Below, one piece after another: positions 56,164 through 64,000 of a stretch of 64,000 bases of DNA. The position numbers were made by a program, and so were the translations under genes. Source of the DNA: Acinetobacter venetianus RAG-1 = CIP 110063 (GTDB lineage Bacteria; Pseudomonadota; Gammaproteobacteria; Pseudomonadales; Moraxellaceae); the NCBI RefSeq assembly GCF_000368585.1, contig NZ_KB849556.1, forward strand, positions 143,586 through 207,585. The letters run 5' to 3'. The notes under the pieces are model-generated. The model worked only from the letters and a program-made list of their open reading frames with translations. It was not told the origin of the DNA and ran no database searches. Every line of letters begins with the position of its first letter. Position 1 is the first letter of the stretch.

Positions 56164-58404
56164 TTAACTAAACTCTTGTGGATCAACGTCAATCGATAGC
56201 CTGAGCTGATGCTGACGAGGTAAATGTACCACTTGTTGCCACCATTGACGCAAATAAAAATGCAGTTTTGCTCGATCGGCAGATAAAATCACCATATGCG
56301 CACGATAACGTCCTGCTTTACGCTCCATTGGTGCAGGGATAGGGCCCCAAATATCGACAATTTCAGCGGCCATTGTTCTCAGCTGCTGTGCTGCTTCACT
56401 CAAGAATTGTTGGCTATATTCTCGATTTTTTGATTCGACTCGCACCAATGCTGCATATCGATAAGGCGGCAGCATGGCAATTTTACGTTCAGCCAGCATT
56501 TGCTTTGCTACAGTTCGATAATCATGCTCAATCAATGTAGTCAGCATCGGGTGATCTGGACGTAAGCTTTGTAGATAAACATTACCTTTATGTTCTCCAC
56601 GACCTGCACGCCCCGCGACCTGGACAATTAACTGTGCTGTACGTTCAGGTGCGCGAGGGTCAACACTCAGTAAACCTGCATCAATATCTAAAATCGCAAC
56701 TAAAGTGACATGTGGAAAATGATGCCCTTTCGCTAGCATTTGTGTGCCCAATAAAATACTCGGCTTATTTTGTTGGATACGATCGTAAATCTTCTGCCAA
56801 CTGCCGACCCGACTGGTGCTGTCTCGATCCACACGAATCACATCATGATGCGGAAACAGTTCCTGCAAATGTTCTTCCAGTTTTGCTGTGCCTGCACCGA
56901 TACTTTTTAAGGTTTGTTTTTGGCATTCAGGGCAATGATCAGGTAGGCGATGAATTGTACCGCAATGATGGCAATGCAAATAATGATAAGGCTGAGAATG
57001 CAATGTAAAATGTGCATCACAATGTGGACAGTTTGCTTGCCAACCACAACTTTCACACATCAAGATCGGCGCATAGCCACGTCGATTTAAAAAAATCAGC
57101 ACTTGTTCTTTTTTTTCTAACGTCAGTTTGATTTGATCAATCAAGTTTTGGCTGATGCCGTGCTGCTTCTTTGCGATTTTTAAATCAATCACATGCATTT
57201 TGGGTAATACCGCAATACCTGCACGCTGATTCAGCTCAAGCAAATGTAATTTGCCTGATTCTACGAGATGGTAGCTATCTAAGCTTGGGGTTGCTGAACC
57301 TAAAATCACAGGGCAACCTTGTAAATGTCCTCGATATAATGCGACATCTCGCGTGTGATAGCGGAAGCCCTCTTGCTGTTTAAAGGAGAGGTCATGTTCC
57401 TCATCCAAAATAATCAAGCCAAGATTTGGCATCGGTGTATAAATTGCGGAACGTGTACCGATCACAATCGATGCTTTGCCGGTCTGTGCATGTTGCCATG
57501 CTTGTAATCGTTTCGAGTCATTTAACCCTGAATGGAGTAAGGCCACATCACAATGAAATCGTGATTTAAATCGAGCAACAGTTTGTGGCGTCAAGCCGAT
57601 TTCAGGAACGAGTACGAGAACTTGCTTGCCTTGTTTTAGTACCTCATGCATAACTTGTAAGTAGACTTCAGTTTTTCCACTTCCCGTCAAACCATCGAGT
57701 AAAAAGGCTTGGTAATGATGCTGTGCTTTCACGATCTGTTGGATCGCTTTTTTCTGATCTTCATTTGGTGTCAACGGCATTTGCGCGAGTTGCACAGGCA
57801 TCGGTGTAAAATCATGTGGTTCTAAACGACATTCAATCAGTTGCTTCTTTTCTAATGCTTTGAGTGTGGCAGTTTCAACACCACTCAGGTTGAGTACATT
57901 TTCGGTTGTACCATGTGGGTGTAATTTTAAGACTTGATAAGCATCATATTGTTTTTGAGAGCGTTTCAATAAAGCATTCGGGTCATCGTGGGGCAGAATT
58001 TGCCATTGATGAAATAAAATATCCAGTGCGCGACCTTGCCTCAGTAAACTGGGTAATGCACTTTGCATGACTTCGCCAATTGGAAATTGATAATACTGTG
58101 CAGACCATGTCAATAAAGTTAAAACTTGTTGGTCTAAGATGGCTTCCTTATCGAGTAATTCAGTGATTGCTTTTAACTTGAACTGTCCTGTAAAAGCTTC
58201 GTCGGGATCGACCTTTTCGGTAATGATGCCAACTAGATTTTGTCTTCCGAAAGAGATAGCTACACGTGCGCCGATTTGCGCTTGGGCATATTGCTCCGCG
58301 TTGACTGTATAGTCAAAGGTGTCATAGACATATACGGGTATTGCAACTCGAATACGGTAGAGCGTCGCGTTAGAATTTTCGGTAGGCATATAGGCTTCAT
58401 TCAT
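56164..58404 (-). CDS. priA: Primosomal protein N' (replication restart helicase PriA)
   Basis: 3'-5' SF2 helicase that reloads the replisome at repaired forks. The N-terminal DNA-binding domain (about 15-115) precedes Walker A GLTGSGKTEVY (about 241-251) and DEEHD. The zinc-binding domain has four CxxC pairs (CESC, CPHC, CHHC, CPEC), and GRAGRGEHKG follows. 746 residues is usual. An alternative ATG at 58389 has GAAG upstream and may be the real start. Confidence 0.95.
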   Translation of the reverse strand: MNEAYMPTENSNATLYRIRVAIPVYVYDTFDYTVNAEQYAQAQIGARVAISFGRQNLVGIITEKVDPDEAFTGQFKLKAITELLDKEAILDQQVLTLLTWSAQYYQFPIGEVMQSALPSLLRQGRALDILFHQWQILPHDDPNALLKRSQKQYDAYQVLKLHPHGTTENVLNLSGVETATLKALEKKQLIECRLEPHDFTPMPVQLAQMPLTPNEDQKKAIQQIVKAQHHYQAFLLDGLTGSGKTEVYLQVMHEVLKQGKQVLVLVPEIGLTPQTVARFKSRFHCDVALLHSGLNDSKRLQAWQHAQTGKASIVIGTRSAIYTPMPNLGLIILDEEHDLSFKQQEGFRYHTRDVALYRGHLQGCPVILGSATPSLDSYHLVESGKLHLLELNQRAGIAVLPKMHVIDLKIAKKQHGISQNLIDQIKLTLEKKEQVLIFLNRRGYAPILMCESCGWQANCPHCDAHFTLHSQPYHYLHCHHCGTIHRLPDHCPECQKQTLKSIGAGTAKLEEHLQELFPHHDVIRVDRDSTSRVGSWQKIYDRIQQNKPSILLGTQMLAKGHHFPHVTLVAILDIDAGLLSVDPRAPERTAQLIVQVAGRAGRGEHKGNVYLQSLRPDHPMLTTLIEHDYRTVAKQMLAERKIAMLPPYRYAALVRVESKNREYSQQFLSEAAQQLRTMAAEIVDIWGPIPAPMERKAGRYRAHMVILSADRAKLHFYLRQWWQQVVHLPRQHQLRLSIDVDPQEFS

Positions 58405-58550
58405 GTTTAAAATCGCATGACTTCATGTCATAGAATTATGCTAAAGTGCTGCTGGTTATGTCGATGAATTTCTTGTGGAACTCTCGTTCCTCATCCGCAA
58501 TGCGGATACAACGGTAACAACAACTATTTTGGGACAATTAGAACAGAACC

Positions 58551-59756
58551 ATGCCTGCTTATCAATTTACTGCATTAGATGCTTCTGGAAAGCAACATAA
58601 AGGCGTACTCGAAGGGGATTCTGCACGCCAGATTCGTCAACAGTTGCGTGATAAAGAATGGACACCCATTTCAGTTGACGCCGTTGAGCAAAAAGATAAG
58701 CAACAACAACGTGCTTGGTTTAGAAAGAGTTTTAGTGCCTATGATCTTGCTTTGATGACTCGTCAGCTTTCAGTGCTTGTCGCAGCAGGTATTCCACTGG
58801 AAGAAGCACTCAGAGCAGTGAGCAAGCAAAGTGAAAAATCCCATGTTCAAAATCTTCTCATTGCTGTGCGTTCGAAGGTACTGGAAGGTCATTCACTGGC
58901 ACAAAGTATGCAACAGTCAGGTCGCTTCCCTGAGCTGTATATTGCAACGGTGGCAGCAGGCGAACGTTCGGGGCATTTGGATCTAATTCTAGACCAACTT
59001 TCTGACTATACTGAAAACCGTTTTGCCATGCAGAAGAAGATCCAAGGTGCAATGATCTATCCGATTATCTTAATGCTCATGTCATTTGGAATTGTGATGG
59101 GATTGATGACTTATGTTGTCCCTGAGATCGTCAAAACTTTTGAGCAAAGCAAGGAAGCATTGCCGTGGATCACTGTGGTTTTAATGAAAGCAAGTGCATT
59201 TATTCGACAGACATGGATTGCGATGCTGATTCTTGCTGTGATTGCGATGATTGTATTTACGCGATTTTTGAGAACAACAGCAGGACATTACGCATTTGAC
59301 CGATTAACACTCAAATTGCCACTATTTGGTAAACTTTCGCGTGGTATAAACGCTGCACGTTTTGCTAGTACGCTCTCTATTTTGACGCGTTCAGGTGTTC
59401 CTTTAGTTGAAGCATTACGAATCGGTGCAGAGGTAAGTAATAACTGGGTAATTCGGGATTCCATCGAAGTTGCCATGGAGCGTGTAACAGAAGGTGGTAA
59501 TTTGGCAACACAGTTAGAACGTTGCGGTTATTTCCCCCCAATGATGGTACAAATGATTCGAAGCGGTGAGGCATCGGGTGAGCTAGATCGGATGCTAGAC
59601 CGAGCATCGACGATGCAAGATCGCGAAGTCACAGCTTTTATTTCGACATTGTTGGCGTTGCTAGAACCTTTGATGCTGATTTTTATGGCTGCGATTGTGT
59701 TGGTGATTGTGATTGCGGTAATGTTGCCAATTATTAATATGAACAATATGATCTAG
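58551..59756 (+). CDS. gspF: Type II secretion inner-membrane platform protein GspF
   Basis: 401-residue platform protein of the type II secretion system. Two T2SSF domains (about 70-190 and 270-390) with conserved pieces VAAGIPLEEALRAV and SGVPLVEALRIGAEVS, plus three membrane helices. It resembles pilC in this window, but its neighbour gspG makes it GspF. In Acinetobacter the gsp genes are split among several loci. Confidence 0.93.
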   Translation: MPAYQFTALDASGKQHKGVLEGDSARQIRQQLRDKEWTPISVDAVEQKDKQQQRAWFRKSFSAYDLALMTRQLSVLVAAGIPLEEALRAVSKQSEKSHVQNLLIAVRSKVLEGHSLAQSMQQSGRFPELYIATVAAGERSGHLDLILDQLSDYTENRFAMQKKIQGAMIYPIILMLMSFGIVMGLMTYVVPEIVKTFEQSKEALPWITVVLMKASAFIRQTWIAMLILAVIAMIVFTRFLRTTAGHYAFDRLTLKLPLFGKLSRGINAARFASTLSILTRSGVPLVEALRIGAEVSNNWVIRDSIEVAMERVTEGGNLATQLERCGYFPPMMVQMIRSGEASGELDRMLDRASTMQDREVTAFISTLLALLEPLMLIFMAAIVLVIVIAVMLPIINMNNMI

Positions 59757-59764
59757 GAAATTTG

Positions 59765-60376
59765 ATGTTTGAGATGAAAATGAAGAATTCAATCCATGAA
59801 CAGCATGCTGAGAATAATTTTAATCCTGCCACTCGAAGCATAGCTTCTCGCCTGGCGGTATCTTGCCACTCGAAGCATAGCTTCTCATCTTGCGTTGATG
59901 ATCCTCGCACTCACAACACAGTTGCTCGTCTTGCGACCCGATCGAGTAATACTCGGTTTTCTCGGGTCTCAGGATTCACCCTAATCGAGGTGATGGTGGT
60001 GATTGTGATTTTAGGCGTTTTAGCTGCACTGATCGTACCGAATGTAATGGGACGTGGTGAAAAAGCAAAAGTAGATACCACAAGCATTACTTTAAAAGGT
60101 GTTGCTGGCGCATTAGATCAATATAAATTAGATAATGGGCGTTACCCATCGATGCAAGATGGTGGTTTGGATGCATTGGTCAATCAACCTGCTTCTGCAA
60201 AGAATTGGTTGCCGGGTGGTTATGTTAAAGGTGGTTATCCTAAAGATAGTTGGGAAAATGATTTACAGTATGTTATCCCAGGTCGAGATGGGCGCTCATT
60301 TGATTTATATTCTTTTGGCGCTGATGGTAAAGAAGGTGGCGAAGGGAATGACGCTGATATTTATTATCAACCCTAA
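59765..60376 (+). CDS. gspG: Type II secretion major pseudopilin GspG with a long repeat-derived leader
   Basis: The conserved pseudopilin starts at SGFTLIEVMVVIVILG. Cleavage between Gly and Phe by PilD yields a normal ~133-residue mature GspG (with GGYPKDSWENDLQYV and FDLYSFGADG landmarks). The leader is about 70 residues instead of the usual 5-10. No in-frame ATG, GTG or TTG exists between residue 20 and the cleavage site, so translation must begin upstream. The leader segment is encoded by hairpin repeats (59827-59970) related to those at 1-120. AGGA lies eight bases before this ATG, nine bases after gspF. Confidence 0.88.
   Translation: MFEMKMKNSIHEQHAENNFNPATRSIASRLAVSCHSKHSFSSCVDDPRTHNTVARLATRSSNTRFSRVSGFTLIEVMVVIVILGVLAALIVPNVMGRGEKAKVDTTSITLKGVAGALDQYKLDNGRYPSMQDGGLDALVNQPASAKNWLPGGYVKGGYPKDSWENDLQYVIPGRDGRSFDLYSFGADGKEGGEGNDADIYYQP
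59827..59970. repeat. Hairpin-repeat array inside the gspG leader
   Basis: Hairpins GAAGC-ATA-GCTTC (59835-59847 and 59872-59884), CAAC-ACA-GTTG (59914-59924) and CGAGT-AAT-ACTCG (59943-59955) sit in conserved flanks (CACTC before, CTCGTCTTGCG after). The window-start copies have GTAGC-ATA-GCTAC in the same flanks, so stem sequences vary while pairing is kept. Confidence 0.8.
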
Positions 60377-60638
60377 TATTTGATTAAAACAATCACTTCA
60401 TTTTTAATTAAATAAATTGAGAGTGAAGTGATAATGTTTCTTGATTCGATAAATGTATTTAAGACCTTAAAAAATATATATTTATCATAATAGTTGATAT
60501 GTGAGATTTATAATAAGAATTATTCCCATATTTAATAGTTACAAGAAACAGAAAATAAGAAGAAAAATAGACTTTCTCTTTATATCAAAGCTTTGCATAA
60601 TAAATTCAGACCATTTAAATCAGGTATGGGGGAGTCGG

Positions 60639-60983
60639 ATGAAAGCATTTTTTGTGTTGAATGAACTGAATCAGTTTCATTGGGCAATGCTCAAATCTGT
60701 CGCCCTTATTCTCAGTTTATTACCAATGAGTCAAGCTGCATTAAGTTTATGGCAAGCGGCTGAAGGCAGTAGTCAGATTATGATAGGGTTCTTCGCGTTG
60801 ACGATGTTAAGTGCATGGTTTGTACTTTGTTTCTTGAGTGCTTTAAAAACAAGTGTTTGGCATAACGAGGAAATGATCTCAAAATATGAGCAAATATTAT
60901 TTAAAGCTTATGGTTATGTGCCAATGCTGTTTTTATCAAGTTTAGTGGCTTATTTATCAGTTCAATTATCACTTGCTTTATAG
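60639..60983 (+). CDS. Small hypothetical inner-membrane protein
   Basis: 114 residues from the ATG at 60639, preceded by a strong GGGGGAG. Three hydrophobic segments are seen (about 17-32, 48-66, 92-112). No recognisable family. The 138 bases of open frame upstream (from 60501) are AT-rich and unlike coding sequence. It lies after gspG but 262 bases away, so a shared function is not implied. Confidence 0.72.
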   Translation: MKAFFVLNELNQFHWAMLKSVALILSLLPMSQAALSLWQAAEGSSQIMIGFFALTMLSAWFVLCFLSALKTSVWHNEEMISKYEQILFKAYGYVPMLFLSSLVAYLSVQLSLAL

Positions 60984-61012
60984 TCTAAACAACAAAAAAT
61001 TTTTATTCATCA

Positions 61013-61045
61013 AAAAAGAGCGTTTTATTTAAAAACGCTCTTTTT
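61013..61045. terminator. Bidirectional terminator between the small membrane protein gene and lnt
   Basis: AAAAAGAGCGTTTT / AAAACGCTCTTTTT forms a perfect 14-bp stem with a five-base loop. A- and T-runs on both sides suit two convergent genes. Confidence 0.88.
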
Positions 61046-61048
61046 ATT

Positions 61049-62608
61049 TTATCGACGAGATTTGAAAGAAATATCTACTTTCTTCGGGCGATAAATCCAA
61101 CCCATCATCAGTAATAACAGTGAGAAGATTAAAATCGGATAATCACTGAGTCGGTTGTAAAGTGTTTGCCCTTGCATTGCAGGTAAATCACCACGTAATA
61201 CAAACTCTTCATCCATCGGTGCTTGTTTGACGATATGACCACTCTGATCAATAAATGCAGTCACACCTGTGTTGGTGGCACGAATAAACCAGCGACCATT
61301 CTCTTTCGCACGCATTTGTACCATCTGTAGATGCTGCCAAGGTCCAGCTGTTCCTGTAAACCAAGCATCATTGGATACAGTGATCAAGAAATCACTGTCT
61401 GATGCATTACGACGAGTTAAATTAGGATAAGCAACTTCATAGCAAATCGCGGCTGCCAAGGCGTGTCCTTTAACCATTAACGGTTTTTGATTGGCTTCAC
61501 CGCGTGAAAAACCACTCATACTCACGTCATTTTGCATTGCTGGAAGCACCCATTTCAGTAAACCTGACAATGGAATGTACTCACCAAATGGAACTAAGCG
61601 TTGCTTTTTATATAAACCATAGGAATCACTGCCTGATGCCATGATACTGTTGTAATACAGTGGTTCGCCAACTTGTTGCGATTTTGCCATATCCCAATAG
61701 GGAATACCTGTCACCCAAGCCGTATCTGATTTTTTCGCTTGAACATCCATTGCTTTTAAAAACTCTGGAATATCAGTTTGGAAGAGTGGAATAGACGATT
61801 CTGGCCATACAATCAGATCACGTCCCCATTCAGCTCGACTCAATCCGGCATAAATCTCTAAAGTCTTAACTTGATATTCCGTTAACCATTTAAGGTCTTG
61901 AGGAATATTGCCCTGAATTAACGAAACACTCAGTGGTTTTGCTGCTTTGGGCTGCACGAATTGAATAAATCCAGATCCCCAAGCACCTAAAACTAGTAGA
62001 GCAGAGGGAATAGCCCAGAAGAAACGTTTATTTAAGATTTCAACTAAAGCACATGCAAGTACGATCACAACGAAGGAAACTGCATACACCCCAAATAAAG
62101 GTGCATAGCCATCGAGTAATCGCTCAGTAAATGCATAACCTGCAAATAACCAAGGGAAACCAGTAAATACCCATGTCTTCGCCCATTCAAAGAGTACCCA
62201 AAGTGGCGCAAAGGTCAAAGGTGTTTCTGGAAAGAACCGACGATAGAGCCATGTTTGAAACGCTGTAAATAAGCCCATTGCTGTTGCCATAAAGACAATC
62301 ATCAAAATGCTTAAGAACGCATTGGTATCACCGTAGGTATGAATGGAGGTATAGAGCCAAAACGCGCCGACAAACCATAAACCAAAGCCATAAGCCCAAC
62401 CTAAAACAAAGGCTTGTCTAGGTCCTCGCTGGCGTAAAACCGTATACAATAATGCTGGTGATAAAATCGCAAGCCACCAAAAATAATAAGGTGCGAGCGC
62501 CAAGCTAAAGATTGCACCCGAAATGAGTGCAATCAAAAGTGGAAAAATAAAAGGGAGCTGTTTTTGTGATTGGGATGGATTTAACAGCTTTTCAAAATAG
62601 CTTCTCAT
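61049..62608 (-). CDS. lnt: Apolipoprotein N-acyltransferase
   Basis: Inner-membrane enzyme adding the third acyl chain to lipoproteins. 519 residues from the ATG at 62608, which overlaps the corC stop by four bases (ATGA). About eight N-terminal helices precede a nitrilase-like periplasmic domain. Its Glu-Lys-Cys triad is visible in WPESSIP, KKQRLVPFGEY and AAICYEVAYP. It ends with one more membrane helix. The corC-lnt order is conserved in proteobacteria. Confidence 0.95.
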   Translation of the reverse strand: MRSYFEKLLNPSQSQKQLPFIFPLLIALISGAIFSLALAPYYFWWLAILSPALLYTVLRQRGPRQAFVLGWAYGFGLWFVGAFWLYTSIHTYGDTNAFLSILMIVFMATAMGLFTAFQTWLYRRFFPETPLTFAPLWVLFEWAKTWVFTGFPWLFAGYAFTERLLDGYAPLFGVYAVSFVVIVLACALVEILNKRFFWAIPSALLVLGAWGSGFIQFVQPKAAKPLSVSLIQGNIPQDLKWLTEYQVKTLEIYAGLSRAEWGRDLIVWPESSIPLFQTDIPEFLKAMDVQAKKSDTAWVTGIPYWDMAKSQQVGEPLYYNSIMASGSDSYGLYKKQRLVPFGEYIPLSGLLKWVLPAMQNDVSMSGFSRGEANQKPLMVKGHALAAAICYEVAYPNLTRRNASDSDFLITVSNDAWFTGTAGPWQHLQMVQMRAKENGRWFIRATNTGVTAFIDQSGHIVKQAPMDEEFVLRGDLPAMQGQTLYNRLSDYPILIFSLLLLMMGWIYRPKKVDISFKSRR

Positions 62609-63444
62609 TGACGTACAGCTCGAATCAGATGAATAGTGCGTGCATCTGCTTCGATAATGGTGAATTGCCAATCGCCAAGTTCAATCGTTTGTCCTTGTAG
62701 ATCGCTGACGAGACCAATTTCTTGTAGAAGCAGACCGCCCATAGTTTCAACTTCATCGTCAGAAAAATCTGCATCTAAAATAGTGTTGAAATGTTCGATT
62801 GGTGTAAGTGCTTGAACAATCCACGTATTTGCAGTTGTTGGGTCATTGTCTGGAACAATATAGAGCGCTTCTTCATCTGCAATATCATGTTCATCCTCGA
62901 TTTCACCGACGATTTCTTCAAGAATATCTTCAAGTGTGACTAAACCAGAGGTTGACCCATATTCATCAATGACGATTGCGATATGTGTTTGCGTATTTTT
63001 AAGCATACGCAGTACTTGATCCGAACGCGCGCTCTCGGGTACGAAAACAGGTTGGCGCATCAATGCACGAATATCAACATTGACAGTACGTTCAGTGAGA
63101 AATGGTAAAAGGTCTTTTGCTAGTAGAATACCAACCACATTGTCACTTTGATCAGCCGAAAACACAGGGAAGCGTGAATGTGCTGATTCAATTAAGACAT
63201 CTAAAATATCAAAGAGTTGATCATCCTCTTGTAAGCTAATAATTGCTGTACGCGGGGTCATCACTTCTCGAATTTTTGTTGCTGGTAGATCTAGAACACC
63301 CTCAAGCATAGCAACAGTATCTGGCTCTAAAAAGCGACGCGAATTTTGAACTAACTTGAGTAATTCATCGCGGGTTTCAGGTGCGGTACCTAACCATTTT
63401 CTTAAGCCACGCATACCCCACGACGGACTGGATTCCTCGACCAT
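62605..63444 (-). CDS. corC: CBS-domain protein CorC
   Basis: 279-residue cytosolic protein with a CBS pair (about 70-195: MTPRTAIISL and VTLEDILEEIVGEIEDEHD) and a C-terminal CorC/HlyC transporter-associated domain (about 205-279). It influences Mg2+/Co2+ efflux and, through genetic linkage, is found with lnt. Its stop overlaps lnt. Confidence 0.92.
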   Translation of the reverse strand: MVEESSPSWGMRGLRKWLGTAPETRDELLKLVQNSRRFLEPDTVAMLEGVLDLPATKIREVMTPRTAIISLQEDDQLFDILDVLIESAHSRFPVFSADQSDNVVGILLAKDLLPFLTERTVNVDIRALMRQPVFVPESARSDQVLRMLKNTQTHIAIVIDEYGSTSGLVTLEDILEEIVGEIEDEHDIADEEALYIVPDNDPTTANTWIVQALTPIEHFNTILDADFSDDEVETMGGLLLQEIGLVSDLQGQTIELGDWQFTIIEADARTIHLIRAVRQ

Positions 63445-63616
63445 GATCTTTCCTAAAGACTCTCTATATCAATTAGATGATTTTCATCATACCGAAGATA
63501 AAGCGGATATGCATCAATAAAACGATGCAAAAAACGTACAGTTTTTCAAAATATTGTTGGTGATTTTTATATAGTCACTTTATGTTAAAATATGAAAATT
63601 AGAATATTTGAGTTTA

Positions 63617-63877
63617 ATGATGTCTGAAGCAGCAAAAGTTCCTAGTGTTCAGCTAAATACCAGAGGTTTACGTTGTCCTGAGCCTGTTATGATGTTGCAT
63701 CAAGCAATCCGAAAAGCCAAAGCGGGTGACATTGTTGAAGTATTGGCAACTGACCCTTCTACATCTTGGGATATTCCAAAATTTTGTATGCATTTAGGGC
63801 ATGAGCTTTTGCTCAAAGAAGAGAGCCTTGATGAAAATAGCAATACTGAATATCGTTATTTGGTGCAAAAAGGCTAA
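63617..63877 (+). CDS. TusA-family sulfur carrier/sulfurtransferase
   Basis: 86 residues. The TusA fold signature NTRGLRCPEPVMMLHQAIRK has the persulfide-carrying Cys in CPEP. It most likely passes sulfur to the 2-thiouridine tRNA pathway, but TusA paralogues have other roles, so the symbol is withheld. Start: two ATGs at 63617 and 63620; the frame is also open to a TTG at 63608. Divergent from corC. Confidence 0.88.
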   Translation: MMSEAAKVPSVQLNTRGLRCPEPVMMLHQAIRKAKAGDIVEVLATDPSTSWDIPKFCMHLGHELLLKEESLDENSNTEYRYLVQKG

Positions 63878-63898
63878 TTCTTTTTTTTAATATTACTT

Positions 63899-63917
63899 AC
63901 CTCCCGTATTGGGAGGT
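63899..63917. terminator. Hairpin after the TusA-like gene
   Basis: ACCTCCC-GTATT-GGGAGGT, perfect 7-bp stem between the TusA-like gene and a possible convergent gene. Ts precede it on the plus strand rather than follow, so efficiency is uncertain. Confidence 0.55.
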
Positions 63918-63945
63918 ATATGCAAAATCATATTATAAACAGCGG

Positions 63946-64000
63946 TTATTTTTCACTATGAAACTTTTCAATCCAGTGATTTAACCAATAATCCACACTC
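63946..64000 (-). CDS. Possible 3' end of a leftward gene (partial)
   Basis: On the minus strand the last 55 bases read as a frame ending in TAA at 63946-63948, with a plausible end VDYWLNHWIEKFHSEK. It is cut by the window edge and too short to identify. The inverted repeat at 63899-63917 would be its terminator. Weak. Confidence 0.35.
   Translation of the reverse strand, partial: SVDYWLNHWIEKFHSEK

Overview
The window is a stretch of Acinetobacter-type chromosome (Gammaproteobacteria, Moraxellaceae). The case rests on low-GC housekeeping genes, scattered type II secretion genes (gspFG alone), a pilBCD-coaE operon, a polyphosphate:AMP phosphotransferase with two PPK2 domains as known from A. 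johnsonii, a protein with a FFLEELY-like motif, and short hairpin repeats. I cannot name the species. There is no prophage, insertion sequence, CRISPR array or classical genomic island, so most of the window is core genome.

Layout. 1-130 is a tandem hairpin repeat. It is followed by ppnP, rlmB, an EamA transporter and the leftward pilB-pilC-pilD-coaE operon (2.4-6.9 kb). 7.2-14.2 kb is the classic translation cluster tpiA-secG-tRNA-Leu(GAG)-2x tRNA-fMet-rimP-nusA-infB-rbfA, laid out much as in E. coli (secG-leuU-metY-rimP-nusA-infB). 14.9-21.1 kb is a leftward six-gene Mrp Na+/H+ antiporter operon (A-B fused, C, D, E, F, G) with a structured 5' leader. 21.3-25.0 kb is leftward hisIE, a UvrD-like helicase and a P-loop protein with degenerate catalytic motifs. 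25.2-31.6 kb has a small Cys-rich protein, a VOC protein plus FAD monooxygenase, the ubiE-ubiJ-ubiB ubiquinone operon and a FFLEELY-like protein. 31.7-43.1 kb has pap, a small membrane-associated hypothetical, and recC-recB-recD. 43.1-43.85 kb is non-coding. 43.85-64 kb carries a serine hydrolase, rpsO, pnp, a CorA-like transporter, cbpM-cbpA, EamA/nitroreductase with a divergent LysR, hslO, a KefC-type antiporter, priA, gspF-gspG, lnt-corC and a TusA-like protein.

How the genes connect. PilD is the prepilin peptidase for pili and, in this group, also for type II pseudopilins. It would therefore process the GspG encoded 57 kb away, whose leader peptide is abnormally long because hairpin repeats lie inside it. 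RimP, IF-2, RbfA, RpsO and RlmB act in ribosome assembly and translation; NusA and PNPase act in transcription and RNA turnover. RecBCD and PriA link break repair to replication restart.

Most notable observations: (1) repeat DNA inside two reading frames, the gspG leader and an 82-bp imperfect palindrome inside recC; (2) six DnaA-box-like 9-mers spaced exactly 12 bp apart at the recB-recD junction; (3) a COG3950-like ATPase that keeps Walker A but has lost its other catalytic motifs, encoded next to a UvrD-like helicase; (4) a structured leader RNA before the Mrp Na+/H+ antiporter. I do not see a complete, convincing new defence or biosynthetic system. The helicase/pseudo-ATPase pair is the closest candidate.
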